A stretch of 64,000 nt of DNA from Sanderia malayensis (GCA_013076295.1 RQOL01000374.1:2222743-2286742); one strand, 5' to 3'. Positions 23,401 to 35,347 are shown, counted from the first letter of the stretch. A program made the numbers and translations. Notes: generated by a model not told the origin, from the letters alone.

Positions 23401-25100
23401 TTCAAGCGAAGGTTTAATGGACAGACTACCTTTTCATCATGATATTGTGAAGTTGTATGATTGGCCATCTTCATAGTGAGTGCCGAAACTCTGTCATAGG
23501 ACACTGAAATCCCCAATTCAAACAATTTATCAATTATTGATTTTTTCCTCGTTTTGGCATAGGTAAATAGTCCAAGATAAAATGGGACTGGTGTCTCTTG
23601 ACAAACTCTATGATACTGCTTTGTTGACTCTGCTCTTCTTTGCTTGTAACTGTTGAACTTCAAGAGCTGTGCAATGGTATATACTGGTTGCGATTTTGCT
23701 GTGACGTCTGTTTGCATCATTATATTCGGTCCGCCAAGAATCATAGACACCAACGCAAAAAGAGATTTTGAAACAGACTCTTGTTGGCAATTCTCAGTGA
23801 ACATACCTTGAAATTTTGCGTTGATGAAAAAATATCTCACCGCACGATCTTTGCAGCCTTGGAAAGAATTATGACATCTTCATCATGGTCAATAATGGAG
23901 GCTTTCAGGACTGCACTTCCAATGCCTTTGTTAAAAGCTAAAACAACGTCTCGTCCACCTCTGTATGCACTCATGTCCCTGAAGTTGGACAGAATGGCAT
24001 TTTTCAATCTTGTTGAATGCACCCCTTGATTAAATTCCATCCCTAACAGAGTAAGCCGATTGCCATATAGCTTCACTAGATCCGCCAGTTTGAAAACAGG
24101 TGCAACATTGTCATTATCTTTTAAGTCTTCTATATACTTCTTTGTCGAGGGTTCTTCTGCTGCATCGTTGCTTCTACGTTTCTTCTCGGCTCTTTTAAGC
24201 TTTGTACTGTTGAACTTGAGATTGCAAGACTTGTGCCATTTGGCCTTGTTTTCTAAAAGAGTCTTGCTTATGCTGCTTCCGTTGTCCAATCTCTTTGCTT
24301 CAATCTTAACAAGCAAAGCGCCAAGCTCATCGAATCTTGTAAAATTTTCCTCAAATCTGATATAACCGACCCCAGCATCTGAACGGCTTGAGTCTGCTGG
24401 ACACTGCAAAACTTCACTAGGATTATCTTGGCAGATAATGCACCTTTCCCAGTCTGTCTCCTCATCTGTATGCTCTCTTGTTGTGGGTGGCAACGTCGGT
24501 TAAATAAGCCTAAATTCCTTAGGCATGGTGCTTTAGGCATAATCACATTTGCAGGGAAAGATCTATCTCGATTGTGTGGCCTAACTTTACAGGACCTGCT
24601 TTACTTACAAACAAAAAATTTCTTCTTAACTTACATTTATTCAAACAAGTGAATAAAAGTGGTTGGAAATGATTCTCAACATGGGATTACATTGTCAATA
24701 TATGGTAGAATTTGAACTTTGCATAAGTTTCTTATTAAAATATTTTTTAAGCAATGCAGGTATTTCGGGGAGAAAGAGCAGCCGCAGTGAATAAAAAACG
24801 AGAAAAAGTCGCAGCAATTTTCCGCTTTTTATACTGGAGTCTTGGTTTTCAGACCCCCCGTTTCCGACGTAGGGTTGATTTTTATAATCTAAATTTATAT
24901 TTTCTTGTAAATGTATCTAAAAAGTTCGAAAAGTGGTATTTTGGGGCAAAAGAGCAGCCAAAATAAAACGGCCAAAAACCGCAACAAAATTTTCACTTTT
25001 TGCTGAGCACTCCCGGTTTTCAGACCCCTGTTGCCAATAAAAGATAGTTTTGTAGCTTCAAAATTTATATTCACTTGTAAATGTATCGTGAAACTAGAGA
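20450..25100. mobile_element. DNA-transposon-like unit with long diverged inverted repeats
   Basis: The block 20450-20840 and the reverse complement of 24740-25100 align along most of their length. Shared words include GCTGCTCTTT.GCCCCAAAATACCACTTTT, TAGATACATTTACAA, ATATAAATTTTG, GAAGCTACAAAA and GTCTGAAAAC. Each arm holds about two direct copies of a 150-175-bp subunit. The arms are clearly diverged, so exact ends and a target duplication are not visible. They enclose one decayed multicopy gene (21200-24493, minus). Confidence 0.6.
21200..24493 (-). pseudogene. Multicopy invertebrate element gene (CIICQ ... PPADAVILDGA family), decayed
   Basis: Four frames in order make one long protein. 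It begins at 24493 with a zinc-binding start (RCIICQ ... LQCPADSSRSDAGVGYIRFE), then WHKSCNLKFNSTKLKRAEKK. Then 23840-23097 and 23031-22603 (ITYDQPLFALVKSIQWQWPD), and 22672-21737 (GWVEALIQGNVFSAGVADS, HPNYARWMSVHVRDMAALK, EQNNAIVKGDGGAVGLFQNE). Codons to about 21240 still show PPADAVILDGAVIVNMIRPA. Frame changes occur near 22650 and 23100. I know this protein as a recurrent unnamed family in cnidarian and other invertebrate genomes; its usual C-terminal block with HAFTGCDT is absent here. Its enclosure by inverted repeats suggests an element-encoded protein, possibly the transposase. Function is unproven. Confidence 0.6.
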
Positions 25101-25591
25101 AACCCTCAAATTAAAAAAAATATTAAAAACATTTTTATTAACAACGAGTCTTGAGAATTTTTATAGGTAACAGAATTGTTTTGTTGTTCACTGTTGAGCA
25201 AACAGCCAACAATTTTTGTTGTTGCTGTAGAAACAGTGGGTAAACATCCATTATTATTATTATTATTATTATTATCCGAAAATTTTCGAAAAGTGATAAC
25301 TTTGCCAATTTTCGTGTATTTATGACAATTTGCAAGATTTCTTAGAATATGTCGACAAATCCACCCAACTAATAGTTGTTCACAGTGTTTGATTATCTGC
25401 TGCGAAAAGTTTGAAAAAAAAAGATATATATTTTCAAAATACATCACCAACTTTAAATAATGAGGTAAGTACACCACATTTTTTATTTCATGGTAGTTTT
25501 AAAAAGGATAAAACATTTTCAAAGATGTTTATAGAGACTCCATAACATCAAAACTACCAATATCATAATTAATTACACCAAATAAAAGACA

Positions 25592-26693
25592 GTGCTTGAA
25601 AAAATGGTGTTAATTTGGACAATGATAGCGAGATGGAATGGGAGTCTTCATATGCTGAAAACCAAAATACAGAGGAGGAAACATGACATTGCCTGCCAAA
25701 CAGAAAAGTTAGCCTTTGCAGATAAATCATGTCAAACAAAAAATGATGACATCGTGATTGATCGTCAGCCTTACAATGATCTTTTAGAAAAATCCTGTGC
25801 TGCTAAAGATGAAATAGAAAATGTGAAGCAAAAGTGTACTGATCTTTTCGGACATGATGGAACACCAGAAATGAATCCAGGAAAGTTTGAAAAAATGTGT
25901 GAGGATGCTGGTGCTAAAAAATATTCCCATTTATTTTTAACTCTTTGTGCAGTGAGCGAATATCCAAAGCCAGGCAAGATGTAAACCAAGTAAGAACAAT
26001 GGTAATAATATATATGATGGTGTATGGACAAAGTCAAAAAGTTACTCTTTCCAGGACCTTGTCTCAGTATGGAATAAGTGACTTTGGCTTGGCATCCCTA
26101 CGGAATCTTGGCATTGCTGCTCATCCACGCACTGTAAAAGCAGCATCCCTGTCTGCAGCTGAAAACCACAGTGAAAGTGTCAAACAATTTTTTTCCAATG
26201 CAGCAGATAATAATCACTTCCTGGTTTTCTTTGTTGATGACTACAATTACATACACACCAAGCACAGACAAAAAAAGCAAATACAAGCTGTTCACATGGC
26301 AATATTATATGTGAAAGAATTTAAAAATATTAAAGCCATACCAGTTCGTGGAAATCCAAGTCCACTCAGTGAATACCCTGCTGATGTTTCAATGCTGGAG
26401 GAAATGTTAAACTCGAATGTTAAACTCGAACTTTATGGTTAATCTTTCAAAATCATATGTACAGGATATGCCAGACTGGATAACTGCAAAGTATTTTGAC
26501 CCAAACCAAGAAAGACAAAGGCTTCTTGTGCATGATTACCAACAAACAGAATTGAGGAATATGAGATCGATGAATGATACCAAGCTAGTGGATTGTCTGG
26601 AAATTCCGTTGAAATCTTTTGAGGATACTCTAGGAGCTGTAAAGTATATGCTGAGAAATGGCTTTTTGTTGTATCTTTCCAAATTCTTTGGAA
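25592..26693 (+). pseudogene. Unknown multicopy gene fragment, cut by GC-rich array
   Basis: Three overlapping frames read as one protein. First comes a Cys/Lys-rich start (HDIACQTEKLAFADKSCQTK), a coiled stretch (NDLLEKSCAAKDEIENVKQK) and GTPEMNPGKFEKMCEDAGAK. After a shift near 25960: VYGQSQKVTLSRTLSQYGIS, LASLRNLGIAAHPRTVKAAS and LVFFVDDYNYIHTKHRQKKQ. After another near 26417, where GTTAAACTCGAA is duplicated: KSYVQDMPDWITAKYFDPNQ and more. I recall similar unnamed proteins in several copies in cnidarian genomes, but assign no function. The frame is abruptly replaced by the GC-rich array at 26694, next to a perfect 14-bp hairpin (26670-26683 with 26687-26700). Confidence 0.45.
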
Positions 26694-27110
26694 AGATACA
26701 GCGCACGAAGTGCGCCAACCACAGGCAAGCGCAGCGAACTAACCCATCATTGTAAGTGGGGTTCAAAGGGGCATGAGCGTAAGCGAATGCAGCACACGGA
26801 GTGCGCCCTATCAGTCAATGTTTCTTGATAATAGATAGACAAGCGAGCGCAGCGAGCTAACCCATTGTACGTGGGGTTGAAAGGGGCATGAGCATAAGCA
26901 AATGGAGCGCACGAAGTGCGCCCTATCAGTCTATGTTTCTTGATAATAGATAGACAGGCGAGCGCAGCGCAGCGAACTAACCCATTGTACGTGGGGTTGA
27001 AAGGGGCATGAGCGTAAGCAAATGCAGCGCACGAAGTGCGCCAACCAGATTAAGCCTTTTTTACTTCATGGGCTGGGGCGAATGAGCGAAGCGAGTGATG
27101 ACCCCTAGTT
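26694..27110. repeat. GC-rich palindromic tandem array, locus 2
   Basis: Three to four units like those at 10466-10765 (GCATGAGCG starts near 26770, 26884 and 27006). It ends with the module CCAACCAGATTAAGCC..TTTTACTTCATGGGCT.GGGCGAATGAGCGAAGCGA. That end module is also seen at 10250-10326 and 19042-19122 and, reversed, near 43500-43600. The array interrupts the gene fragment on its left and abuts a BEL/Pao fragment on its right. Confidence 0.9.
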
Positions 27111-27111
27111 C

Positions 27112-27610
27112 ATCTTTAAAAGTGCTTCCATGTGTGCATTTATTACCATTTGTGTTTGTCCGTATCTGGATTTTAGCAACTTGATGGCTTCTGAATAGTT
27201 TGCTGAGGTCAAGGTTAAACCAGATAGTGTTGCGGCTGCCGGGCCTTCGAGAAGGGTTTTCAGATGCCTCAATTTGAACACAGTTGTGAGGGATCCATGT
27301 TCGATGAATTACTTGAGTGGCTAGAATCAATAGAGAGCCCCTTTGTTTTCTTTAACTCCGTTCTGCGTTCTTTGGCATCAAATATTTCTCCTTCGATATC
27401 TTCGTCATCTATTAATATGATTATTTCTTCATCGAGATTTCTCAGGTGCAATTCCTTTTCAGTTAATTTTTGTACATAGTGTTCCATTTCTATAGTTGAC
27501 GGGCTTATCCCTTGCATTTCCAAGATTGCTTCTGTCATGACTTGGTGTGCATGGCCGCGATGACCTGCACGACTTTTCTTCTTTTTCGCAAGTTCCTGGT
27601 CTGGAGACAT
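27112..27610 (-). pseudogene. BEL/Pao retrotransposon gag fragment
   Basis: The frame from the ATG at 27610 reads MSPDQELAKKKKSRAGHRGH, then a coiled region (LTEKELHLRNLDEEIIILID DED). This matches the start of Gag-like polyproteins of invertebrate BEL/Pao elements. After an internal deletion near 27300, another frame gives KTLLEGPAAATLSGLTLTSA and NYSEAIKLLKSRYGQTQMVI, the later part of the same Gag region. The middle, with the usual LPKL.I..F.GD...W..F block, is lost. Protease, RT and integrase are absent. Confidence 0.7.
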
Positions 27611-28600
27611 TCTGCAATTATTCTTTCGTATTTACGCAGATTATCCGGCTTGGTGGACCAAATGTGCGAATTGTTGTATGGTATCTTTCAGAGAGAATAG
27701 CCTAGCACAATGGCCCGTTCATTCTAGGAAACTGTATATTAAGTTCACAGCTTCAAGAAATTTCTAACGTATGTTCGTGTGTTCACTTCAATCACTTAGT
27801 TCAACTAAACTAACATAACAATAAACAATCTACATATAAGGTTGAATACAATGCTATACTTTAATTTGCACAACCTGAATATGTAATTTTCATTTCAAAA
27901 TATTGCGCCAATCAAAAGATACAGAATAGACAGGGAATTTTTCTAAAAAACCTAAGGAGCTGCCTAACCTCAAATCTTAAAGTTGTTCTTCACTAAATCG
28001 AATACGCAGATTACGAATCTGAAATGGGCTTTTTCATATATGGTCTCAAAATCACGTGATCGATGACGTCATCCTTATATGAGAAAAAATCAATAAAAAA
28101 TCAAATATCCAGCTAAAATGTGTAAAAAATGATCTAATTGGCTATATAAAAGCTGATATTTGGTCAAGAAACAGTTTCCGTAAAAACATTAAGGGGGGGG
28201 GGGAATCGGGGGCAAAGGTGTATGATCAAGGAAACCAGTGATCATCCAAGTCACTTTCACCATCTTCGTCACTTGATGCAAAAAATATGAAAGCCATTTC
28301 ATTCAATGAAATGTGTTCACTTGTGTGATCACTTTCATCCTCGTCAGATCACTTTCAGCAATTCAGAGCCACCAGGCTCACTTTCAACCAAATGTTAGCT
28401 AATAACTATAGTCAATCTACAATTCACGCTTTCCCGTCGAAAAGGAAATCGCTATAGAAGATCTTAGTTGCATGTGCCAAGTTTAAAGCAAACTATCGTG
28501 CAGATATTTAGATGCTTTAAAGCGGCTGATACATGCTTCTATTCCCTTACCCTTGTCAATAGCATACCTGTGAATCAAACAGGAATAACCCGTTGACCGT
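27611..28600. other. No gene recognised
   Basis: AT-rich sequence with a poly-G run (about 28192-28203). On the minus strand at about 28230-28340 there is a short acidic coding-like stretch (SDEDESDHTSEHISLNEMAF), too short to classify. Confidence 0.4.
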
Positions 28601-28607
28601 CAAACGT

Positions 28608-29272
28608 TCAGCCATTAACTTCTATTGGGATGTCATCTACAATCTTTTGGTCATACTGTAGCCAGTAAAACAATTGGTAATGAACCCGCAATACTGCCTG
28701 GTGAAGGGAGCCAGGGTCAGGAGGAATTGACTCAGAAGACTTTGCTTTTGATTCTTTACACAGACAAACTCTTGTATCGACAAGTGACTCTTGCGCTCTT
28801 CCATTATAAATAACAGTTTGAACAAATTTAGAGACATTTTGGTGTCCTGTTCTGAAAGAACCTCGTGACAACCAAGCAAATCGAGTAGGTTATGACCGGA
28901 TTTACATTTCATGAGCTTTTTTATGACTTTTACATTGCCTATGCCAAGCAAAGCAGATGTCGTATCACACCCGGTAAGAGCATGGTCCCTATTGATCAAC
29001 TGCCTACATGCATTAAGGAAGAAGTTAAAGAGGACCAGAAACTCCTGTTTCTCCTCCATCAGCCAATCAAATCTACCATATCTGAGCAACATCTCCATCA
29101 AGCTCAACTTAACAACAGACAGATAGAATGCCTTTGCCACTTTATAGCCTTGGGTCATGCACCACAGAATGACCCAACACTGAAGGGTTTCAATAAAGTC
29201 TGAACACTGAAGGCTCCATCGGCACCGATGACATCCTCTACCGTGGTGACAAGATTTTACTACCACAGTCAC
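28608..29272 (-). pseudogene. C-terminal fragment of the HAFTGCDT element family
   Basis: The frame from 29272 contains LINRDHALTGCDTTSALLGI GN, the signature H-A-(L/F)-T-G-C-D-T of the multicopy family whose N-terminal and central parts lie at 21200-24493. A second frame (to 28608) continues to IPPDPGSLHQAVLRVHYQLF YWLQ, the usual C-terminal block (PP....L..H..R..YQ...W). The two overlap with a frameshift around 28850. It looks like a separate, decayed copy of a related gene. The adjoining Gypsy fragment is on the other strand. Confidence 0.55.
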
Positions 29273-30486
29273 TCCATGATGAAATCATTCTATTAGCTCA
29301 TGCTGGATCGCATGCAGGGCAAGATGCAGTGATTCCCTGGCCTGGACACCGCCGTCAAAAATCGCATTGAAACATGCCGCAAATGTCAGACACACACAAG
29401 GAGCACCATCAAAGTGCCCCTTTAAAGCACACCCATACCAGACCACCCATGGGATTCAGTGTCATTTGATTTGTTTGGACCTTTGCCAGACAAATCACAC
29501 ATCCTTGTGAGCCGATGTAATCTCTCCAGATTTCCGGATGCAAAAGTAGTTCGCTCAACAAATGCTCAGCACGTGCTCCCAGCTCTTGGCGACATCTATA
29601 GCAAGTATGGAAACCCAGAAGAGCACAAAATCGACAACGGCCCACCCTTCAACAACCAGGAGTTCAACGATTTCTCTGCGTCAAGAGGGATATCCGTGAA
29701 GCATCCTTACCCTTACCATCTCCAGGGAAATGAGGCTGAATGCTTCATGAAATCTTTGGGGAAAGCAGTAAAGATCGCCCTTAATACGAACAAGCAAGTG
29801 CAGGAAGCCGTGGATGATCTTCTCATCAACTATCGCTCTACACCACACCTGCAAGAGGAACTGCCCCCTGCGACATGCTCTTTCGAGTTAACGATCAGGA
29901 TTACCAATGAGACCCCAGGCAACAGAGTGTCAGGTTGAAGAAGCCCAACAGCGTGACAAAGAGCGCAAAGCTAAGGAAAACACCAAACATAACGCATACA
30001 GATGTAGACAATACCCTGCCATTATTCAGGGAAACAAAGTACTCGCCATGCACTCAAAGGAAAAACAAAATTCGAGTCACTCTATGAGCCAACTCCGTAT
30101 ACTGTGATAGATGGCAAAGGAACCCAATACACACTCCTTTCATGAACACACGACATCCAAGGCAACCAATAATTAGGCATGCATCGCAAATCAAACTGTA
30201 TCAACAGCCTGCTCGAATCTCGCCACCTCATTCCAGGCCTGCTCCAGCCAAACCAAAGTACAGCAATGCAGCACATGATCTATCGGGCAACACAGCACGC
30301 AGAAGAAATCGTGCATGCATCAACCAAAGTCACCCCACAGCACATTCAGCCAACGAAGACCTAACACCTGAGCAAACCGATGAGCTGACAATTCCGACAC
30401 CACCACTACCCCTAGCTGAAAGCCACGACGGGGAACAACCTGCACACCATGAAACCAAGCCTGACATTACGTTCTGTCATCCATAG
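29215..30486 (+). pseudogene. Ty3/Gypsy pol 3' part: integrase
   Basis: Starting near 29215 the frames give the integrase zinc-binding region (a His pair, then ETCRKCQ). Then comes the catalytic core: HPWDSVSFDLFGPLP (first Asp), EHKIDNGPPFNNQEF (second Asp) and GNEAECFMKSLGKAVK (Glu). The chromatin-proximal tail has LLINYRSTPHLQEELPPAT. After frame changes at about 29930 and 30110, a Pro/His-rich C-terminal tail continues to 30486. Integrase joins retroelement cDNA to host DNA. RT and gag are missing, no LTR was found, and stop codons interrupt it (for example near 29424). Confidence 0.75.
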
Positions 30487-31526
30487 CAGCAAATTTTAGC
30501 AAAAGAGAGAAGTAAGACTGGTAGACCCAGAAAGTTTGTTAAAGTAATTGATATCCAGGACGTTTGAAATATACAGATCGTTTAAACAATGCATCAAAGA
30601 AAGCAGGGTGATATAGCATAGTAACTTTTGATTTATACTTTATTGCATAGCTCCTGTTGATTTATACTATACTTTAATCGTTATTGTTTCTAGTTGTAAC
30701 CTCATATCTACATTTTGTTGCACCATGTTTGATTAGCCTTGCTTTTGATTAGTCTATGTTTATGTCTTTACACTCTTTTAATGCTACTATGGACTATCCA
30801 GTCAAGATGCACGTTAAATAAAAAAACAGGATTTTTTCATTATTGTTTTCACAAAACCAGAAAAAATCCCAAAGAATGTGTGAATTAGCGTAAATTTATG
30901 TGCAACGACCCTATAAGGGTAAATCCTGATGTGGGGCAGCATCATCCTGATATTGATTTTGCCATAGTGGCTCAAAATGGATCAACGGTTTTGAGTGGGG
31001 AGTTAGAGGTATAAGGGCATTTGTGGGGGGTAAATGTTATGGTTAAAGGGGTCCCTATGGAGGGAATCATTCGTCTACCGGAGTTTGCAAATCGGAACAG
31101 AAAGAGGCAAAGTAATCTTGAAGGAAATAATGGATATTAAGCTCTTCCTATGAAAGTCCTTGATGTTAAAATTCAGGATGTATTCTCAAAGCACTATCTG
31201 TAACCTAATATCTAATATCTAACAAGTATCAAATATAATAAAATCAATTTGTCAAATACACACATTGTCAATTTAAAAAACTCGAGCACACCAGCTAAAT
31301 AATTAGGGAATAACTCTTACTAAATAATCAAAATGGCTTAAAGCCGATTGAAAATATGTTTTTTGACAAGAACAATGTGCTGCAAGCTAACAGGAAAAGT
31401 TTCTTTTGAGCAAATGAGTTTATATTAACAGATTTTTATATTCTGTCAATATTTTAAGCTTTATTTGTTGATATTGGTTAAAATACACAAATATTTGCTG
31501 AAACTGTTAATTTATTTTCATTGCAG
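30487..31526. other. No gene recognised
   Basis: AT-rich intergenic or intronic sequence. It may be intron upstream of the 31527 exon. Confidence 0.4.
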
Positions 31527-32311
31527 GAGGACAAGAAGAAAAAATCATAAAGGAGATTGAAGACAACCAAGATCAGCAAGATACAAGATCAGCCAATAAT
31601 GCTTTTGTTACAACATTCCAAAGAAGCAGACATGCAATACGCCCAGAGGTGGTACAATCTGCAAAAAATTTTCTTCAGGTGAGTACCTTTGCTTTTGCTA
31701 GATTCAACACTTAAATATCCATCTAATCACACAGACAACAACCTTTGTCTTAATAAAGTCATACTCAATATTATCCCTTTTTTCAGACAAGATTAAATGA
31801 AGAGCAATCAAAACTAATAACGAATATCATTGCAATAACATCTTCAAGAAATGCCGAAGAATTGATCAATGCAGCCATCCCTTTGTTGCCAATAGGCAAT
31901 ATTGATAACACACAAGAGTTTATTGATAGTGTTTTCGAAAACTTTGAATGGATGGCTCCAAACTCACATATTCCACATAAAGATTACGGTGTTCGGCTGT
32001 TTTGTATGCTTAAAGGTAGCAAGCGGCCAGTGACCAAGCTTCTGTCTTGTTTCTGTGTGCTTTGCCCGCACAGCATGACAGTTGAAGAATGTGTCTCTAC
32101 TTATAATATGACATTCTCCAACCTTCGAATGACTGCATCAGAAGACACGCTAAATTCATGCTTAATGATTCACTGGAATGGTGCACCTACTGCATCTTTT
32201 GGCCCAAAGCCTGTTGAGCATGCATTCCTCACCAAGAAAGAGAGAAGAATGAACTTAAGAAGACTAGACTCATATTGTGAAAGAGAGTTTATTAAAAAGT
32301 TCTTTAACTAA
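31527..32311 (+). CDS. Two-exon gene end with hAT-type dimerisation region
   Basis: Exon 31527-31678 follows TTTTCATTGCAG and ends at CAG|GTGAGT. Exon 31787-32311 follows TTTTTTCAG and ends in TAA. The reading phase is continuous and no stop interrupts about 225 codons, which is unusual in this window. The second exon has LLSCFCVLCPHSMTVEECVS followed by TYNMTFSNLRMTASEDTLNS and ends KPVEHAFLTKKERRMN. This resembles the C-terminal dimerisation region of hAT transposases and hAT-derived host proteins (family resemblance, not searched). The first exon begins mid-protein, so upstream exons exist or were lost. It could be a domesticated hAT gene or the end of a younger element. Confidence 0.5.
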
Positions 32312-33254
32312 CGTAAATGATCTTTGAAACTGTGATGAAACATGAAATGTGATAATCAAGTTTTTGCTGAAGTTTTATAATAGAGTTTTTCATGTCCCTG
32401 CGTCTCGTTGAAGCCTACACTAGTCCTATGGTCCTATGGTGCACTGCACATAGATAGCCCACGCTGCAAAGATAAAACAATAGAACAATAGAACAATAAG
32501 TCCCCTTAAAATTTTTGCCCCCTAGTTTTATCCCTTTAAAAGAGGCCCTGATCAAGAATCCCAGAATTTTGATCAGCAAATTTGTTCGTTAAACTTACAA
32601 CAACAATCGCGAAGCATATTACACTTACAAAAAACATTCTTGTCGTAAAACTTACAACAAGCAATAACAGCAAATAGGTTTTCCAAATCTGTTAGGAAAC
32701 TTGATTCATTAAATTATGTGTAGCCTTAGCAAATTACATTACTCAATTACAAACTTAGTTATCAATAGGCATCAATACAATTATGTGAATTCATATACAC
32801 GCCTTTTTTATAAGAAACTTAGCTCAAGATAGTAAGTTTCTTAATTTTTTGCTTACTTGGCATACGTGCTAGAAGTTTCTTAAAAGTGTCTTAAGGATCA
32901 AAGTACGAAGGGGCTGCTTTTTAGATACAAAAATAACGCCGGAAAGTTCAGGGCAACAAAAACTCTTCCTACTTGCATAAGGGAAAGCCACGGAAAACAC
33001 AACAGAAATTTATGCAAGCAATATAAGAGGATATAAAATAATGCATAGCACAGAACAAGAATATCAATTTCAATTGGTCCAGAATAGGTTTCTAATTGTT
33101 AAATTACTTTCTCAGTGGCAATCAATAAAACATATATTTTTCAGCAGTTTCTTAAGCTTAATGGTGATAAGTACTATCAGGATTCTTGATTTTTTTCCGA
33201 GAGGTCAGTTTCTAATAGACAGTTTCTCATAAAGAAAATTCCACATGTTAAAAG
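32312..33254. other. No gene recognised
   Basis: AT-rich flank with short AGAACAATAG repeats at about 32480. The last eight bases (33247-33254, GTTAAAAG) are the target duplication of the hAT element. Confidence 0.5.
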
Positions 33255-33424
33255 CAGGGTTGCCAGATTGGCTTTTTTAAGCCAAATTTGGCATTTTTTC
33301 ATTTGATTTGGCTTGGAAAATTTAGGTTTGGCTTATTTCTTATTTTTGGCTATTTTTTCACTTTTCGCGTTTTTGTTGTAAAATGGTTCAGTTTATTAGT
33401 TTTTTTCCTTTCTCAACATAGTGA

Positions 33425-34050
33425 ATGTTGAAACTTTGTTTATAAATCCATCAACAAAATAGCTCCATCTTGCTTTCACAATTATTTTCAACCTAATGCA
33501 GCTATCCATAAGATTGGGACTCGTCAGGCTTCTAGAGGTGATATCTTCCAAACAGTTAGCAATACTTCCTTGTATGGTCTTAAAACAATTCAATATTTTG
33601 GTTCAAAAATTTGGAACACTATTCCACTGTTCTTAAGTGTTTCTAGTGCCGTTTCTGCATTTCGTTCACACTTGAAAACTTTTTTTCTTACAAATTACTG
33701 CCAGAACTAATATTACAATGAGGTTCATCTGGTTATCATTTTCTTATCATTTTCTTATCATTTTCTTTTTATTTTCTTTTTATTTTAGAATAATTCTAGT
33801 TTTTTTGTTTTTATATGGGGGGGCTCTCTCTCGATTAGTCTATCTACTTAGAGAGCTCCTCCTTAGTCTCTCAGTCTTAAATACAATTTTGCTTGTTATC
33901 ATATATGTACTTTGTATTGTTAAATTGTTAATTGTAAAATTAGGTAATCTCGTAAATTGTTAAATGTTGTATTTTAATTTTATTTATTGTAGCTATTAAA
34001 TTGTATTTAGGATTGATTGATAAAATGAAAAAACTGAAACTGAAACTGAA
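33425..34050 (+). mobile_element. 5'-truncated LINE 3' end (copy 2)
   Basis: The same LINE tail as at 668-1300: IGTRQASRGDIFQTVSNTSL, YGLKTIQYFGSKIWNTIPLF, then the GGGGGGGCTCTCTCTCGATTAG marker and an end in GAAACT repeats (about 34030-34050). It is inserted in the hAT element, so it moved after that element arrived. Frameshifts are present and no RT core remains. Confidence 0.8.
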
Positions 34051-34279
34051 TGACCCGAACAACCTTCTGACCTCGAACCGACATGAACCAATAGAAGGAT
34101 TAACGGCAGATGACCAATATTGTTTTCAACAGTCAGTTCCATACATTCCCATTGATTTGCAATCGTCACATTTAGTATGTGACGCATGACGATGTGATGA
34201 GTGATGGAGTGAATCACAATAGCAATAGTCATTCACAGCTCGTTGATTTTTTGCTTGAAAGTGCAACTCCTGTATCTGA

Positions 34280-34640
34280 GGCCTGGTTCAGACGTAGAGG
34301 TAGAGTCGCGTCACGCTAAATTTATTTCGGCACGGCATCAGTGCGACCTGAACGCGACAGTTGATTCATATGTCGAGCCAAATGTTGAGCCAGGAGCAAG
34401 AGCAGAATTTTCTTTCGAGTTTGAAATCAAGGCAGATATTGTTGTCGAGGTTGACGTGAGCAAAGAGAGAGAGAGATCAACAAATTCATTCTGGCACGGC
34501 ATTGGCTCGACGTCTGAATCAGTGCTGAACCGTTGCTGAGCCACTGCCGTGCGGCACGGCAAAATCTGCCGAGCCAGATATTAGCTTGAGCTAGAATTGT
34601 GGTGTGATTCAGATGTCTGGCACGACGTCTGAACGAGGCC
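34280..34640. mobile_element. MITE with GGCCTGGTTCAGACG ends
   Basis: Left end GGCCTGGTTCAGACG and right end CGTCTGAACGAGGCC are near-perfect inverted repeats. TGA is present on both outer sides (34277-34279 and 34641-34643). A 3-bp duplication and this end type suggest a PIF/Harbinger-derived MITE of 361 bp. The interior has GAGCCA-type repetition and no protein. Confidence 0.65.
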
Positions 34641-34779
34641 TGACTCCTAATTTCTAAATTTTGTTACGTAAGTTGCAACACCCGTTAAAGGGTTAGTTAA
34701 ACAACTCTTCAACATAAAAATTAAACTAAAATTTGAATCGAGCAAAGGTAAACGTATTTGTAAGAACAGTTTCATTAAA

Positions 34780-35079
34780 ATGAGTAAACCGTCTTCAAGC
34801 AAAAAGTGGAAAGGTCATTATGATGACTCCAGAAAATTCAAACCTGAATGGCAGATGAAATATCCTGGGGTGAAAAAGATAGTGGATGGATCGGATATGG
34901 CCTATTGCTCTTTTTGTCGCATAAATATCCAGCCGAGAATGTCAAATTTGAAGCAACACAAAGAGACATCAAAACACATTAGGATAGCAAGCTCAGTTTC
35001 AAGCAGCCGAAAAATTTGTGCCATGTTGAAGAAGACTGATGAAGACGAAATCGATGACCTTGCTGACTGTGTTCTGTAA
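34780..35079 (+). pseudogene. hAT-type N-terminal zinc finger frame
   Basis: ATG at 34780 gives MSKPSSSKKWKGHYDDSRKF, then YCSFCRINIQPRMSNLKQHK ETSKH, a two-Cys, two-His (BED/TTF-like) DNA-binding finger as found at the start of hAT transposases. An acidic end (DEDEIDDLADCVL) precedes a stop at 35079. The catalytic part that should follow is missing because the element's right terminus is only 240 bp away. Confidence 0.65.
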
Positions 35080-35347
35080 AAACATTGCATGTATATGTAT
35101 ACTTTCTAAGCAAATATTTTTCTCATATTTAAGCTGTATTTTTAGTCTTATTCCTTCTTGCGTTCTCTATTTTGTTACAGTATGTATCATTGCTTTTATA
35201 AGCTTGTGCGCAGCTACTAGCAATGTCTGCGGAGGAGCACGGATTTGGCTTATTTTACAGCAATTTGGCTTGTTTCTAGAAACGTTTGGCATATTTCCCA
35301 AAATGCAATCTGGCAACACTGGTTAAAAGAGGCTTATTTTAAAATGT

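Larger units (their letters stand above)
33255..35321. mobile_element. hAT DNA transposon, internally deleted
   Basis: Termini CAGGGTTGCCAGATTGGC (33255) and, reversed, CAGTGTTGCCAGATTGC (35321) are classic hAT ends. The 8-bp target duplication GTTAAAAG lies at 33247-33254 and 35322-35329. Only an N-terminal zinc-finger frame (34780-35079) remains, directly beside the right end, so most of the transposase is deleted. A LINE tail (about 33425-34050) and a MITE (34280-34640) are nested inside. Confidence 0.9.

Noticed and set aside
28892..29203. Plus-strand frames over 28.6-29.2 kb
   Set aside because: Antisense to the fragment carrying the HALTGCDT signature.
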